Source of the DNA: Eutreptiella sp. 'Long Island Sound 2002'
Lineage: Eukaryota; Euglenozoa; Euglenophyceae; Eutreptiales; Eutreptiaceae
Direction: 5' to 3'
Length of the DNA: 64,000 nucleotides
NCBI GenBank assembly: GCA_964036045.1
Contig: OZ038381.1
Coordinates: 150,430,352-150,494,351 of the forward strand
The first letter of the stretch is position 1, and each line of letters begins with the position of its first letter. Below the pieces are notes generated by a model. The model did no database searches. It was not told the DNA's origin and was given only the letters and a program-made list of their open reading frames with translations. This document shows, one piece after another, positions 20,371 through 30,970 of the stretch. Made by a program: the position numbers and the translations under genes.

Positions 20371-21167
20371 AGTAAGAAAAAGTGCTTTTCCAATGCTTTA
20401 GGGTCTACGGTAGTTGTATAAGAGGTGCTCTAAGCACTCATGCATTTTGATCTTAGTATTGGCCCAACCAGAAGGGGTGATAACACATTTTGACCTATGG
20501 AACCAAACACTAAATCAGGATGTGATGTGGACCCCTTTATCCCCAAGCTATAGGCACTAAAACATCTTTTCCTGGGTTGCTGAGGCACTGATATACTGAA
20601 GGCAGAGCCTATGAATTTATCTATGTTTTCTCATGAATTCTTAGCTACCCTAGTGGTATGCATCCTAGGGGGCTGAGGCACCTCTTTCTGAGAGGTCCTA
20701 GCTGGGTTCAATACCCAGTCAGCCTAGCTAAGTAGCAATATCCCATGTGACATGGCAGTGACCTCATCGCCACAAGCCATGCCACCTGAGCACCTATGGG
20801 ACCCAAAATCAAAGAGTGCACATCTCAAGATGGCACTGTGGATGAGAGTGAGCCCTTGGGGCAGTTTTCCAATCAGCTTTTCTCAAAAATGCAAAATATT
20901 TCCTCCTGAGTTGCAATGTATGCTAATTGCTGTGGTCTATTTGTTGATAGTTGTATTTATCTAACTATTTGTGACTGCAGCCCTTCATGCTTTGATCCTG
21001 ATCTTTTTCTACTTGTTTATCTCTGGCTTGGGTTATCCTGGATTGGTTGTATTTCAACAATAAAAGATTTTCCTCATCAAAAACAAGCAGCAGGAACCCT
21101 ACACCAGCAGCAAGCAGCAGGAGAGGCACAACAAACACACAGTGTTGAAACCACTATAAAACCTTCT
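20371..21167 (+). repeat. 3' LTR of A1 (797 bp)
   Basis: Begins AGTAAGAAAAAG and ends ACCTTCT. Intact, and shows the empty TIR-1 site near 20465-20475. Followed by the target duplication CCCTCC and the resumption of X1. Confidence 0.92.
20643..20724 (+). promoter_or_regulatory. tRNA-like sequence in A1 3' LTR
   Basis: Same fold as at 10223-10300. The anticodon-type loop is TTTCTGA here and the variable part has four extra bases. The T-arm GGGTTCAATACCC is unchanged. Confidence 0.6.
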
Positions 21168-21173
21168 CCCTCC

Positions 21174-22233
21174 CGGCCATCTGCGCCCCGAACGGAGCGG
21201 GGCCCCTACGCTGCTCCCGGCGATGCACCGGATCGTGAACGCTGTCCAGCCGGGGCTCATCAGCCCGGAGGCAGCCCTCTACGGTCACTGGATGGAGTGG
21301 CGCACGTCGAACCGGTCAGGCCGGCCCCTGTCCATGGGGAACACTCTGCGAGTGACGGGCGCGGGGTCCGCCATGTCCCTCCACAGCAGCGCCCCAGCCC
21401 TGCTGCACGCCCTCAGGACGCGCTGCCCCGGAGACATAGCCCCGTACCTGGACCAGGCGCGGGCCACGTAGGCGGGAGGAGTGTCTGAATTCGATGCGGC
21501 ACTCCACCTTCTACATCTGCCGGACGAGGATCTGGAGGTGGGCAAAATCGCGGTATACGTGGAAGGCGCGGACGAGGCGCTCACCCGCCCCCGCCCGACC
21601 CACCCAGTGTACGACGGCGCGAGGCCGACCCCCCCATACGCCGTCATGTGTGAGGCGTTCCCCAGGGAGCCCACCTGGTGCCCCGACCTCCCACCGGGGA
21701 CGCAAGCACCCCACAGCTGGGCCAGCCAGCATCTGTCTGCCCCCCTCTCCAGGAACAGGGGTGCTCACCGCAGGGGGCAGGTCCTCTGCCAAGAGCGCCC
21801 GGGCACCCCCCTGCTCCTCCTCGTCGTCACGACCCGCAGAGACCAGGAGCGGGTCCTGGGGGTCACCCCCACCCACCTGTACGGGGTGGGGCCCGTGCCC
21901 CGCCCCCCCCTCCCAGCGCCCGCGGCGCGGGACGGGGTACACACCTTCCTGCGAACACAGGAGGTCACCGCCGTTACGAGGGTCCACCTAGGGCGGCTCC
22001 CCTCGGCACCACCCGACGACCCCCGGGGGCCCAGGGCCCTGAGCCCCGCCCCACAATGGGAGCGGTGGCGCGACGTGTGGGCCGCGTGGCTCACCCGCCT
22101 CCCGCCCCAGTGCCGATGGATGGCCACCGGCCCCCGCCCGCACGGGGTCAATGCCACCGCCGGCCCCCCCTCCCCTCCCCCCCTCCCCCCTGGGGAGCAC
22201 TGCACGGCACTACCCACGGCACACCACAGATGA
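21174..22233 (+). pseudogene. X1 ORF-A, C-terminal part
   Basis: Continues ORF-A from 2910-3085. MHRIVNAVQPGLISPEAAL at 21223 onward aligns with X2 ORF-A. An in-frame TAG at 21469-21471 replaces the Tyr found in X2 (RATYPGG). The frame then runs to TGA at 22231-22233, overlapping the ORF-B start as ATGA. No domain recognised; rich in P, R and A. Confidence 0.6.
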
Positions 22234-23624
22234 GCCAGGAGGTAGTGGAGAGGGCAGGCCTGCCACCACGCATTCCTACCAGGGTAACAGTGATGTCGGA
22301 CTCCGATGGCTCCCCCCAGCGGGAAGACCGCCACCACCGCCGGTCCCGCTCCCGCTCCCCCGTCTCCCCGGGATGCACGGGGGAGACCCTCGCGGAGCGC
22401 CAGGAGCGGCGGCTGGCGGAGGCAGCGGTGCTGGTCGAGCTGCTGGCTGGGCAGCCCTGGGCGGCCCCTGCCGACACCGAGCCGTCAACCAGGGGACCTG
22501 CGCCGGCAGAGGAGACCGCCTCCGCCGCCCAGGCCACAAGCCCTGCCGCCCCGCCCCCGGAGGGGGCCCCAGGCACACAGAGAGCCGAGACAGCAGCCCC
22601 AGCAAGCCGCGCTGCGGCCCCGACCGCGGCCCCCGGCACGCCGCCAGCGCGGGGGGTGGCCCCGGCGCGGGCCCCGGGCGCCTCGCTGGGAGCCGCCACA
22701 GCCGCAGCGGAGGGCAGGGAGGGCGCGAAGTACCGCGCCCACACGAACCCCAGCCACACGCACACCAGCCCCCCTCAAGCCGTACCCACCCAAGGCTGCC
22801 TTCCCTACGGCACGGCCGCGGCCTGTCCGCCCCCCGGCGCCGGAGCGTACGCCACCAGGCGTCACGCTGCCGCAGCTGCAGCGGCAACAGGACGCCCGGC
22901 GCGTGATCCGGGAGGGGGAGGGACAGCGCGCAGGCGGGGCAGGGTGCCGACCACGCGAACGCGGAGCGAGGGACGGGAGGCAACAAGCGGAGTGCCCAAG
23001 GACAAGCGCAGGGGACAGGCCTGGGGCCACGCTGCAAGGAGCGAGGGCGAAAGCGTTGGCAGGGCGCCAAGGCCAGCGGCAGCGGAGGGGGACAGAACAC
23101 GGGCAGCGGAAGGCACGACGCGGGACACAAAGCAGGGAATGGGCAAGGGCACCGGAAGGACACGCAGGGGCGCGAGCAGGGCGCCAAGGGGGGCGGCCAC
23201 GGAGCGCATGGAGTGGAGGGGGGCGCGGTCGGCGAACGTGGGCGCAGCCAAGGGCATGGGCACGGACACGGGAAGGATACGGGCGCCGGCGGTGCGGGCC
23301 AGGGCGCAGGTGACGGTGGGCGGGACCCACGGCTTGGACAGGGTGAGAAAGGCAAGGGGGCCAGGAAGGGACCCATGGGCAAGGGCAAGGGCGACGTGGG
23401 CCCCCGGGGACAGACAGGACGGGGCACGGGAGCCGCGGGGGGAGGGCAGGGCGAAGGGAGGGGGACGGGGGGCGGGGCGCCCCCGCAGCCGGACGTACAG
23501 GCAGTGCGGTGCATCCCCCCCGACATCCAACAAATGCCAGCGCACCACACCCACCACCACCACCACCACCACGCCCACCTCTACAACATCGACCCCGACA
23601 CCGGAGACCTCATCCCCCCCCAAA
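22230..23624 (+). pseudogene. X1 ORF-B, RS-rich, truncated and frameshifted
   Basis: Starts MSQEVVERAGLPP at 22230. The N-terminus has an RS-type run (HRRSRSRSPV), then A/P-rich, then G/K/R-rich low-complexity sequence, then a histidine run (about 23545-23575) with LYNIDPDTG. Compared with X2 there are frame changes near 22775 and 23215. The C-terminal domain present in X2 is missing because X1 ends here. Likely an RNA-binding, gag-like protein of the element. Confidence 0.55.
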
Positions 23625-24143
23625 CTTGCCCTGATGCCCAATACATCATGTTGTGCGGCACACTTGAACTCAATTATTGAAAACCGCTTGATTGAACAAG
23701 TCTCAGGTTTCTAACTGACGTGTGGCTTAGCTACTTTCAAGTTGATGTCCGAATGCTTCAATGCCTTGACACCCAAAGAGACCCACGCCCACACCATAGT
23801 TGAAAAGCAGCCTCCGGTTTGGAGTTCTATGCGAAGCGCAGTTCACTGATTGTGTTACAATGTCTCTGTTTTTTGTTAACTTTTTTCACCCGCAGCAAAG
23901 CGTGCACAATCGGGCTAGCACCACGGCCAATTGCTACAAAGCGGCGTTGGCCATCTAGCTTCTACAGAAATCGCCCTCCTTTTAGGGCCCTACGAAGGCT
24001 CTTCTGATCTTCCGTTGTATAGCTCCACAAGTAGTCTTTGGGCCGAGTCCTTGGTAGAGAGCCCTGCACCAGAAGCTGCAATCTCTTCTTCAAGTCTTTT
24101 TTCAAACTTCTCTGGTGTACCTCCAAAGTTGCTTACACGTGGC
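23625..24143 (-). other. Unassigned segment with minus-strand exon-like frame
   Basis: Between X1 and B1. On the minus strand an open frame runs up to the B1 junction and ends at a stop at 23992-23990 (…KFEKRLEEEIAASGAG…LLVELYNGRSEEPS). If B1 and one TGGC copy are removed it continues into 37321-37339, just after a good acceptor (TTTTACTCTCAG). This may be the last exon of a disrupted gene. The product is not recognised. Confidence 0.4.
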
Positions 24144-26500
24144 TGAAGCCGGTTCGGACCCCCGTGGCCATCTTGGGGTCACTTGGGGTGTGTATCTATG
24201 TGCCGGCAAGCCGCCATTGGCTGATATCATACTCTTCCATCCACCTGACCTAACCCGATGTGATAGTGTGATAGGTTGGGCCATTCCGGCTATGAGCGGC
24301 CATATTCAGTACCGAGGCACCGCCAGCAGAGATTTATATATCGGAATATCAGGAATCAACAGGGTTTTATTATCATAATGTTTCCGTAATTTTTCAGCCT
24401 TTCGTTCTGATGGTCAATGTATCGGCGACTGTCAGTTGGCTCGCGATTTTGCGTTAACTGATTGGTTAACTGTTATTTCCAGATATTTTGGCGGATATTC
24501 CGTTGAAGGGTCAGATTTCATCAGCAAAGGGTTTGTTGCATCCGCAATTCTCTAAAAAAAAACTGGAAATTTTAATCAGAATTTTTCGCGATGTCGCAAT
24601 CGGATTTTCGACTTCGACATCGCCGCACTTGATTTGGACTTCTTCGAGTGGTCGTACTCTTTTCCCTATGCCTGAATCAGGTTTCCCTTATACTTGCCAC
24701 CCATTTGACTTGGAGATATAAGGGAAACAAAAGCGAATCGTGGGACCACTTTGAAGAGCCATATCTACGAGCGAGTGTGAGGAAAGAGAATAGGGAAGGT
24801 TGGGTTGGAACTGCCTTGGTCTCAACTTAATTCAGGAAGCATCAAACGCTTTTGGTGTGCACACATGCCTGATATAGCAAGGGATAATGGTCAAGAGGGT
24901 ATAAAGTGATATATAACTCTTGGACCGTGCAACCGAACACTTTATTGTGACTTTCGAGTGTACCGCATGAGTGTTGGGGTTGCATAGCAACTTTCCTTGG
25001 GTTCCTACGTATTTTTAACGTGAAGTTATGTCAATGGAGGGACATGGCATATCATGGTGGGAGCCATATTTTGAGGGTATGTGTTGTATGCATGGTATAT
25101 GTATGATATACTCACGCCCATGTTATATATCTTCGTGTGGCCGAAGAGAAGGGGAGCCATACGTGACAAGGGCTTTGCCCATGTCCCAATTGTGGAATTC
25201 AAAGCGCTAGACCAAGTCTACCGCGTATGTATTGCTCATGGTATGTTTGACAAAGAGATCCATGGGTGCACTCCCATTTTGATGGGGCATGTAGATATTA
25301 GTGGCGAAGGTATCTCCATGCGCCTGATTGGGGATCCAAGTGGGGGAATTGTTCGCAAATGGTTTCAATCGTTTGTGTATTGAACCATGAGCGGATATCA
25401 TGGGCGAGCATAGAGATATACTATCATGACAACTTTGTATTTGGTCATATTTTCATGTTTTTGACCTCAATTGTTGCTCATTTTTGCGTTTTGTGTACTC
25501 ACTTGGTCAGCAAACAGCAAGAAACCTATGGAGAGTCGAACCATGGCATGTTGTTCATATGCTGGCATATGCTATGGAGTTGAACACCACCATATGCCGG
25601 AGCGCGTACTCCATTTGGCTTGGCGCACGAAGGATTATAAGAATGGGTCTCAAGATCATGGGCTGACTTGGGCAGTGCGTGGCGCCCATATCCGAAAGGG
25701 TTTCGAGAGTAAAATGGGGATGTACATGGGCATTGGTCTTTGGTCTCTATCCTCCATGAATACTAGACTTCGATTCCATGCATGCTTTGAGCCTTCGGAT
25801 AAGTAGTAACTTCAATTTTGAGCATATTTTTGATATCTGGCCAATATGGTGTGAATTGGCAGTTTTTTGGCATGTTATGAGTTCAAACTCATAGGTCATT
25901 TCTCCAAGCCCAATCGACTCCAAGTCCAACCAAGGTTATGTCAGGGTAGGGTATGGTCCTGAGTGCCACTCTAGGCCATGACACGCCACCTCCCCCATTG
26001 GGCTAGGATTTAGAGGCTTGGGGGTGAACACATGTTTGGGGTTTGTGTAGTGACTTTTGATACATGGCATTTAACCATCTTATTGGACTGGGTTCAGGGC
26101 ATCATGTTGGTGAGTCAAGGGAAGGTCTTGAGTCCAGGGAATGAGGGGTCTATGGCTGTGATTGTGTAAGTTTCCATCCTTCCCCAACTTTGCTTTCTTT
26201 GTGTTCATATGCCAATTTCAGGGCTTTCTTCCTTGGTGCAATTCTTGTACATGCCCGCCACCGTGGGAATACCGGTGTACTGAACGAAAGCCCGCAGCCT
26301 GATTTGGATTGTGAATTGGGTTATTGCTGTATTTGTGGGATCTGGTTGCCATTCAGGGTTGAAGGAGGATTTTATTTTCTATATTTTTGGATTTGGAACC
26401 TTGGATTTTGATAAATGCAATCGTTGATCAGGAGCAAGTCAGCAGGGGTTACTGGCGGAAGGGGCACAGCGGGGGCCGGTCCTGGTAGGGACCTTCTTTA
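24144..26500 (+). repeat. 5' LTR of B1 (2,357 bp)
   Basis: Begins TGAAGCCGGTT and ends ACCTTCTTTA, directly before the PBS. Contains a TATA-like TTTATATATCGG near 24330. No tRNA-like sequence was seen. Confidence 0.95.
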
Positions 26501-29500
26501 TGGTAGCAGAGGCTTACCTGCTGCCCCTACCTACCGCCGACCCGGGGACTTGGGCCCTTATCAGCCCTGCCCAAGTACGCCCCGGGTGCGTATTGTGGAC
26601 TCGGTGGAGACCACGCCGGAGATTGGAGCCATAGAAGGACCGAGACGTTCAAGAGCATGGCGAACTCCGGAAGTAGAAGCCCGAAGAGAAGAACGACACT
26701 CGGGAAGAGGAGGACGTGACATGGAGGACCTGGTCTCCATGTGTGAGCGTCGCTGCCGAAAGGCATGCAACCTCCGCTCCGCCGCGGAGGACTCTGATGG
26801 GGCCTGCCATTCAGGCAGCAGTGGAGGACGGGCCCGGCGCTACCGGAAGCGCGGGTCACCCAAGTCCGCGGCAAGGGACGCCGGGGCTATGGACACGGAC
26901 CCCAGCCCGGTCAGGCTGTGGGAATCCGAGGGTCACTCCGAGGGCTATCGGACAGCCCACGAGCCACCTTCGGATCCGGAGATGTCCGCGCCGATCGCCA
27001 GGGCGCATACGGCCCCCGAGCCCGCCCTCCAGCACGACGCCGAGGGCTTGGAGAGGCCAGCAAGGGCCCGGACGGCACCTGTGCCCCGGCATACGGGACC
27101 TGAGACGGACGCCATAGGCGATACGCCCATGGGCGATGAGTCCGAGGCGCCGAGAACCGCGGGATGCGCTGGATCAGGCGGACAGCACGCCGCGTGCCAC
27201 TGTGAGCACGTGTCCTTCCTCATGGGCAAGTACCCGAAGATGGGGATGGACGCCATCGTGCGTCACCTTGACCGCCTGGACAACGCCAAGGACGCTCTAG
27301 AGGAGGACGTCGCGGGGATCCTGGACGACCAGTCGGCCGCGGAGAACCACATGGAGGAGCTGCGAGCGGATCAGGCCCGGTACCGGGAGAATCTGGAGCT
27401 GGCCCTGCAGAAGCAGCAACAAGTGGTGCAGTGGTGGAGAGCCTCCTCCACTTAGTGGAGGACATGTCGGGACGCCTGAGAAGGCTAGAGGAGCGACAGC
27501 CCCTCGCCTCGGGTCCGGAGCTCCCGGCAAAGCCGGCCGCGGTAGAGCTGGTGGAGCGGGTTAAGACCCTCAGGAGCGCCATGGAGAAACCCATGGGCGG
27601 CCCTGCAGAGGCACCCTACGCGCCTCCGCGTGTTGACCCGGGTGCGCTGCCGTATGTTCCCCTGTTCAGCGAATCCACAATGCTCGGGGAACACACGGCA
27701 CCGCCTGGGTCCATGCGGGAAGGGCACGTGACCACGGACCCGAGGAGCCTGACGGTACAGATGTCCCATGCCGCCCAGGATGTACCGCTCACGACGAATA
27801 TGCCAGTCTATGCGGAAGAGAAGATCGAGATCCAGAACCAGACCATGCAGGGGCGAACCATGGGAAGCGCCGACGGACATGGTCGAGGCCATCCAAGCGG
27901 AAACCTGTGGGCGAAGGATCCCAATACAGGGATATGGACGGCCGATGGGGCAAATCCTTCCCGCATTCCAAACCCCATGGGTTCAGGCCCAACTGGACCG
28001 CACTCCATGGAGGAGAGGGATGTACGGGGAGTGTACTCACACCCCCCGGCCACAGGTGGTATCCGTCTCGGTGGAGTGGTCGCTGGAGACGTCGGAGACG
28101 CCATCACGATTGACGACCTCAGGGGAATCAAAATCCCCTATTACGACGGGAACCCGTCCAACCTGGATGACTTCATCCTGGACTGGGAGGACTTCGCCGA
28201 GGAGGTCGTCGGCGAGATGCGGGGAGCGCCGCGGGACAAGTGGGTATGCCGGACATTCCCACACGGGCTGGCGCAGGACCTCAAGGAGGAGCTGCGGGAT
28301 CAGATCCGGGAAGGATTGATCCGCACGGAGCAGGCCTGCCTCCAGTGGCTGGAGGATGAGGAGCGGGTGGACGCTCCGAATCAGAAGCTGGAGGACCTGT
28401 GGTCCATTCCACTGCCGCTGGACCGCGGTGAGTTGCGGGTCCGGGAGTAGAACCGGTATCTGCGGAAGTACCGCAGATGCCTCAAGCTGGTGGAAGACTG
28501 GAACGAGGCCAGTGAAATCCGCCACTTGCTGAAGGACGTCCTCCCCAGCAACTGGAAGAGGCGAGTGGAGGACGAGGAGAAGAAGCGCGCCAAGAAGCGG
28601 GTGGCGGTGCGGATCATGGCGGCGGAGGATACCCATTCGGGTATCATTGAGTTCTTCAGGAGGAACCTGGGCGAACCCAACCGGATGTTGGGCCTGAAGA
28701 AAGCCGTGTACGTGGAAGTATTTTGGGACTCCATGGGGCAAAGGTTGTTGCGCCTCAACAACGTGGAGTGGAGGCGCGGGGAGCCGCTGAGGATGCAAGT
28801 AATCTTCGCCCGCATGAGCCTGGACGAGATCGTGAGGTACATCACGGTGGAGTTGAAGCTCAATGCGAAGAACGAGGCCCACGTGCAGGATCGACATGGT
28901 CATGGACAACTAGGCCACCGAGAAGACTGCCATCATCGGGAGATCCAGGAAGACACGGCCAACTCCGCGGAGGATGGTAGTGGAAGTGGGCAGGACCACT
29001 GGTCCCGGGAGGATCACGAGGAGGCCCATTTCTTTGCGTTTGTGGCGCACAACGTGAAGAACAATCGGCAGGATCGGTCCAGATGGAACCGGGCGGGACC
29101 AAGGGGCAATGAGCCAAGGAGGATTGGGAACCCACCGCTCTCATTCCGGGAGTACAGGTCGCAGCATGACGGGTGCTGGGTCTGTTATGGCAAGGGAAAC
29201 AACCATACACACGACCACCGTCAGTGCAAGGTGTATGAGGCGGACAAGGAGGCCTACTTCGCCGCTCACCCCGAGAAGAAGCCCAAGGAGCAGCGGATTT
29301 CCGATTGGAAGGCGAAGGGCGGAGACGGGGGAAAAGGCCAAGGCAAAGGCCAAGGAAAAGGTGGAGGAAGAGGCTATGGTGGTGGACCTGGCCAAGACCG
29401 ACGAGTGAGGTCGATCGAGGAAGTTGCTGAGGACATGTTGAGGACGTTGGAGGAACTCAAAGCCCAGCAACGTGGTGGACAAAGTCCTGGCGGATCGCAG

Positions 29501-29530
29501 CCGGAAGGGGCTGCGGGAAGCCAAGTCTAG
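26415..29530 (+). pseudogene. gag: B1 gag, opening inside the 5' LTR
   Basis: An open frame starts at ATG 26415 within the LTR, reads through the PBS as YGSRG and continues to 27455. An internal start at 26721 (MEDLVSMCERRC) is the alternative. The frame shifts near 27430 (MVESLLHLVEDMSG…), then runs to TAG at 28448-28450 and on to TAG at 29528-29530. Seen: R/E-rich N-terminus, a coiled-coil-like stretch (27290-27560), capsid-like helices (about 28100-28860), and a zinc knuckle variant CWVCYGKGNNHTHDHRQC near 29173-29227, with two extra residues between the second C and the H. The tail is G/K-rich. The gag stop is in frame with the protease. Confidence 0.75.
26501..26512 (+). promoter_or_regulatory. 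B1 primer-binding site (initiator tRNA-Met)
   Basis: TGGTAGCAGAGG immediately after the 5' LTR, identical to the PBS of A1, C and D. Confidence 0.92.
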
Positions 29531-30970
29531 AGGAGCCCCGACGGGAGTGGGACCTCGGAGGTCTCTCATCCGAAAATCAGTGGAATCCCTGAGAAAGCAA
29601 AGGCACATCGGGTGCCAAAAAAGGCTCCGGAAGAGCCAAAACCACTGAGTTTCGCCACTCCCAACCCCTGGAGCGCCCTGCCAAGGGAAGTACATGTGGG
29701 TACGGGACATGGCAACAAGGAAGGAGCGACCACGGAGAGCCCCGTGGACGGGCAGGACCAACCCAAGATCTACACCATCCGTGACCATACCCTTGAAGTC
29801 CTGATGCACCCGTACGTGCTAGAGTTGCATGCCGTGAGAGTCGTCCATACACCTCATGGCGACGAGCGGCAGTTGCACTTGAAAGTGCGAGTACGGTGCG
29901 GACGAGAGGAGAAGGTGGTGGATGTGTTGGTGGATACGGGTGCCCAGGTGAGCCTGGTCCGGAGAGGGTTGTTCAAGGAGGAACTCGTGCAGCCCAGCCG
30001 TAGACCGGTACGCCTGAAGGTCGCCAACGGAGAGATCATGGGTGGGGGCACCCATGAGGCCACTATCAGTATGGAATTCTGGGAACATGAGCGCTTGAAC
30101 CGCCCTGATCAGGCGAAGAGAAGCACTCTATCCGGGAACTTCTATGTGGCCGACATTACTGATTGGGATATGATCATGGGGTATGACTTCATGGTGGCAA
30201 ATGCCATTGGAGCCCTTCCCCATCGTGCAACGCTGGTCCGGGAGGATGATGAATGCCTCACATGGCTGTCCACGGACTATGCATGCGGATCATCCCAATG
30301 GAATGCTGAGGAAGAGGATCGGATCGTCCAAGCGGTGCAAGCTGTGGGTGCCAAGTCCAGAGGAGACCGTGGAGCTCAGCTCACGGAGTATGGAATGGCG
30401 CCGCAGGTGTATGCCAGGATGATCCAGACGCTGGGAGCCGAAGCGCCCGAGACGGACGTCTTCGCTTCCCGGGATGCCCCACTTTTGCGGAAGTGTAGGA
30501 GGCATTGGCATCGAGGAGACTCAGCCTGGCACAGGCATTGGGGTTTGAAGGAGTGGGGACCCATGTATTGGCATGGCTCCCTGGACAATACCAGACGTAC
30601 GGTGGAGAAGATCATCGCGGATAGGGCGAAGGGGATCCTGGTCATAACCGGCATAGGATCCACCCCATGTCCGCTGGAGGGTCTCAAGTTGACGCTGGAC
30701 TCCATCACCCTGAACGAGATGTCATTCGGGCCAGAGGAGGAGTTGTTCATCGACGCCAAGGGTGTATCAATGCCCTCCCCGGGTCAAGCGTGGGGTACCA
30801 AGGCTTTCCTGGCCGATGGGGCGCAAGCCCAGCCCACGGGTGATGAAGCATTCATCCGTAGGGTGGAGGCGGTGCCCATGAAGGTCATGTTTGAGCCCAA
30901 GGAGGGGACGGATCAGCCAATTGATGGCATTGACGTCCTGTCCCAACTACATGCGGATGGGGATGCATGA
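29531..30970 (+). pseudogene. B1 protease and degenerate methyltransferase-like domain
   Basis: Follows gag in the same frame after a single TAG. Protease motif VDTGAQVSLV near 29932-29962 and DMIMGYDFM near 30168. After it: ETDVFASRDAPLLRKC, then a region in the place of the NPPF motif that reads MYWHGSLDN, a hydrophobic strand GILVITGIG and a C-terminal P-W region. The order matches the Dam-like domain of A1 and C but the catalytic motif is gone. The frame ends at 30968-30970; RT continues after a +1 change near 30960. Confidence 0.65.

Larger units (their letters stand above)
3086..21167 (+). mobile_element. Ty3/gypsy chromovirus-like retrotransposon A1
   Basis: LTR retrotransposon in plus orientation with a duplicated target (C)CCTCC at 3080-3085 and 21168-21173. 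The 5' LTR is 3086-10743, split by TIR-1 (3190-10049); the 3' LTR is 20371-21167. Internal order: PBS, gag with CCHC knuckle, protease, methyltransferase-like domain, RT, RNase H, integrase, chromodomain, a 2-kb non-coding tail, polypurine tract. Coding parts carry at least three TGA and one TAA stop plus several frameshifts, so the copy is dead. A second copy of the family (A2) fills the right end of the window, and element C is a related lineage. Confidence 0.9.
21168..23624 (+). mobile_element. LINE-like element X1, right part
   Basis: Resumes X1 after A1. Matches X2 from ORF-A through the poly-His part of ORF-B. At about 23624 similarity to X2 stops abruptly (after CTCATCCCCCCC), so the 3' end is lost or replaced. 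Confidence 0.75.
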
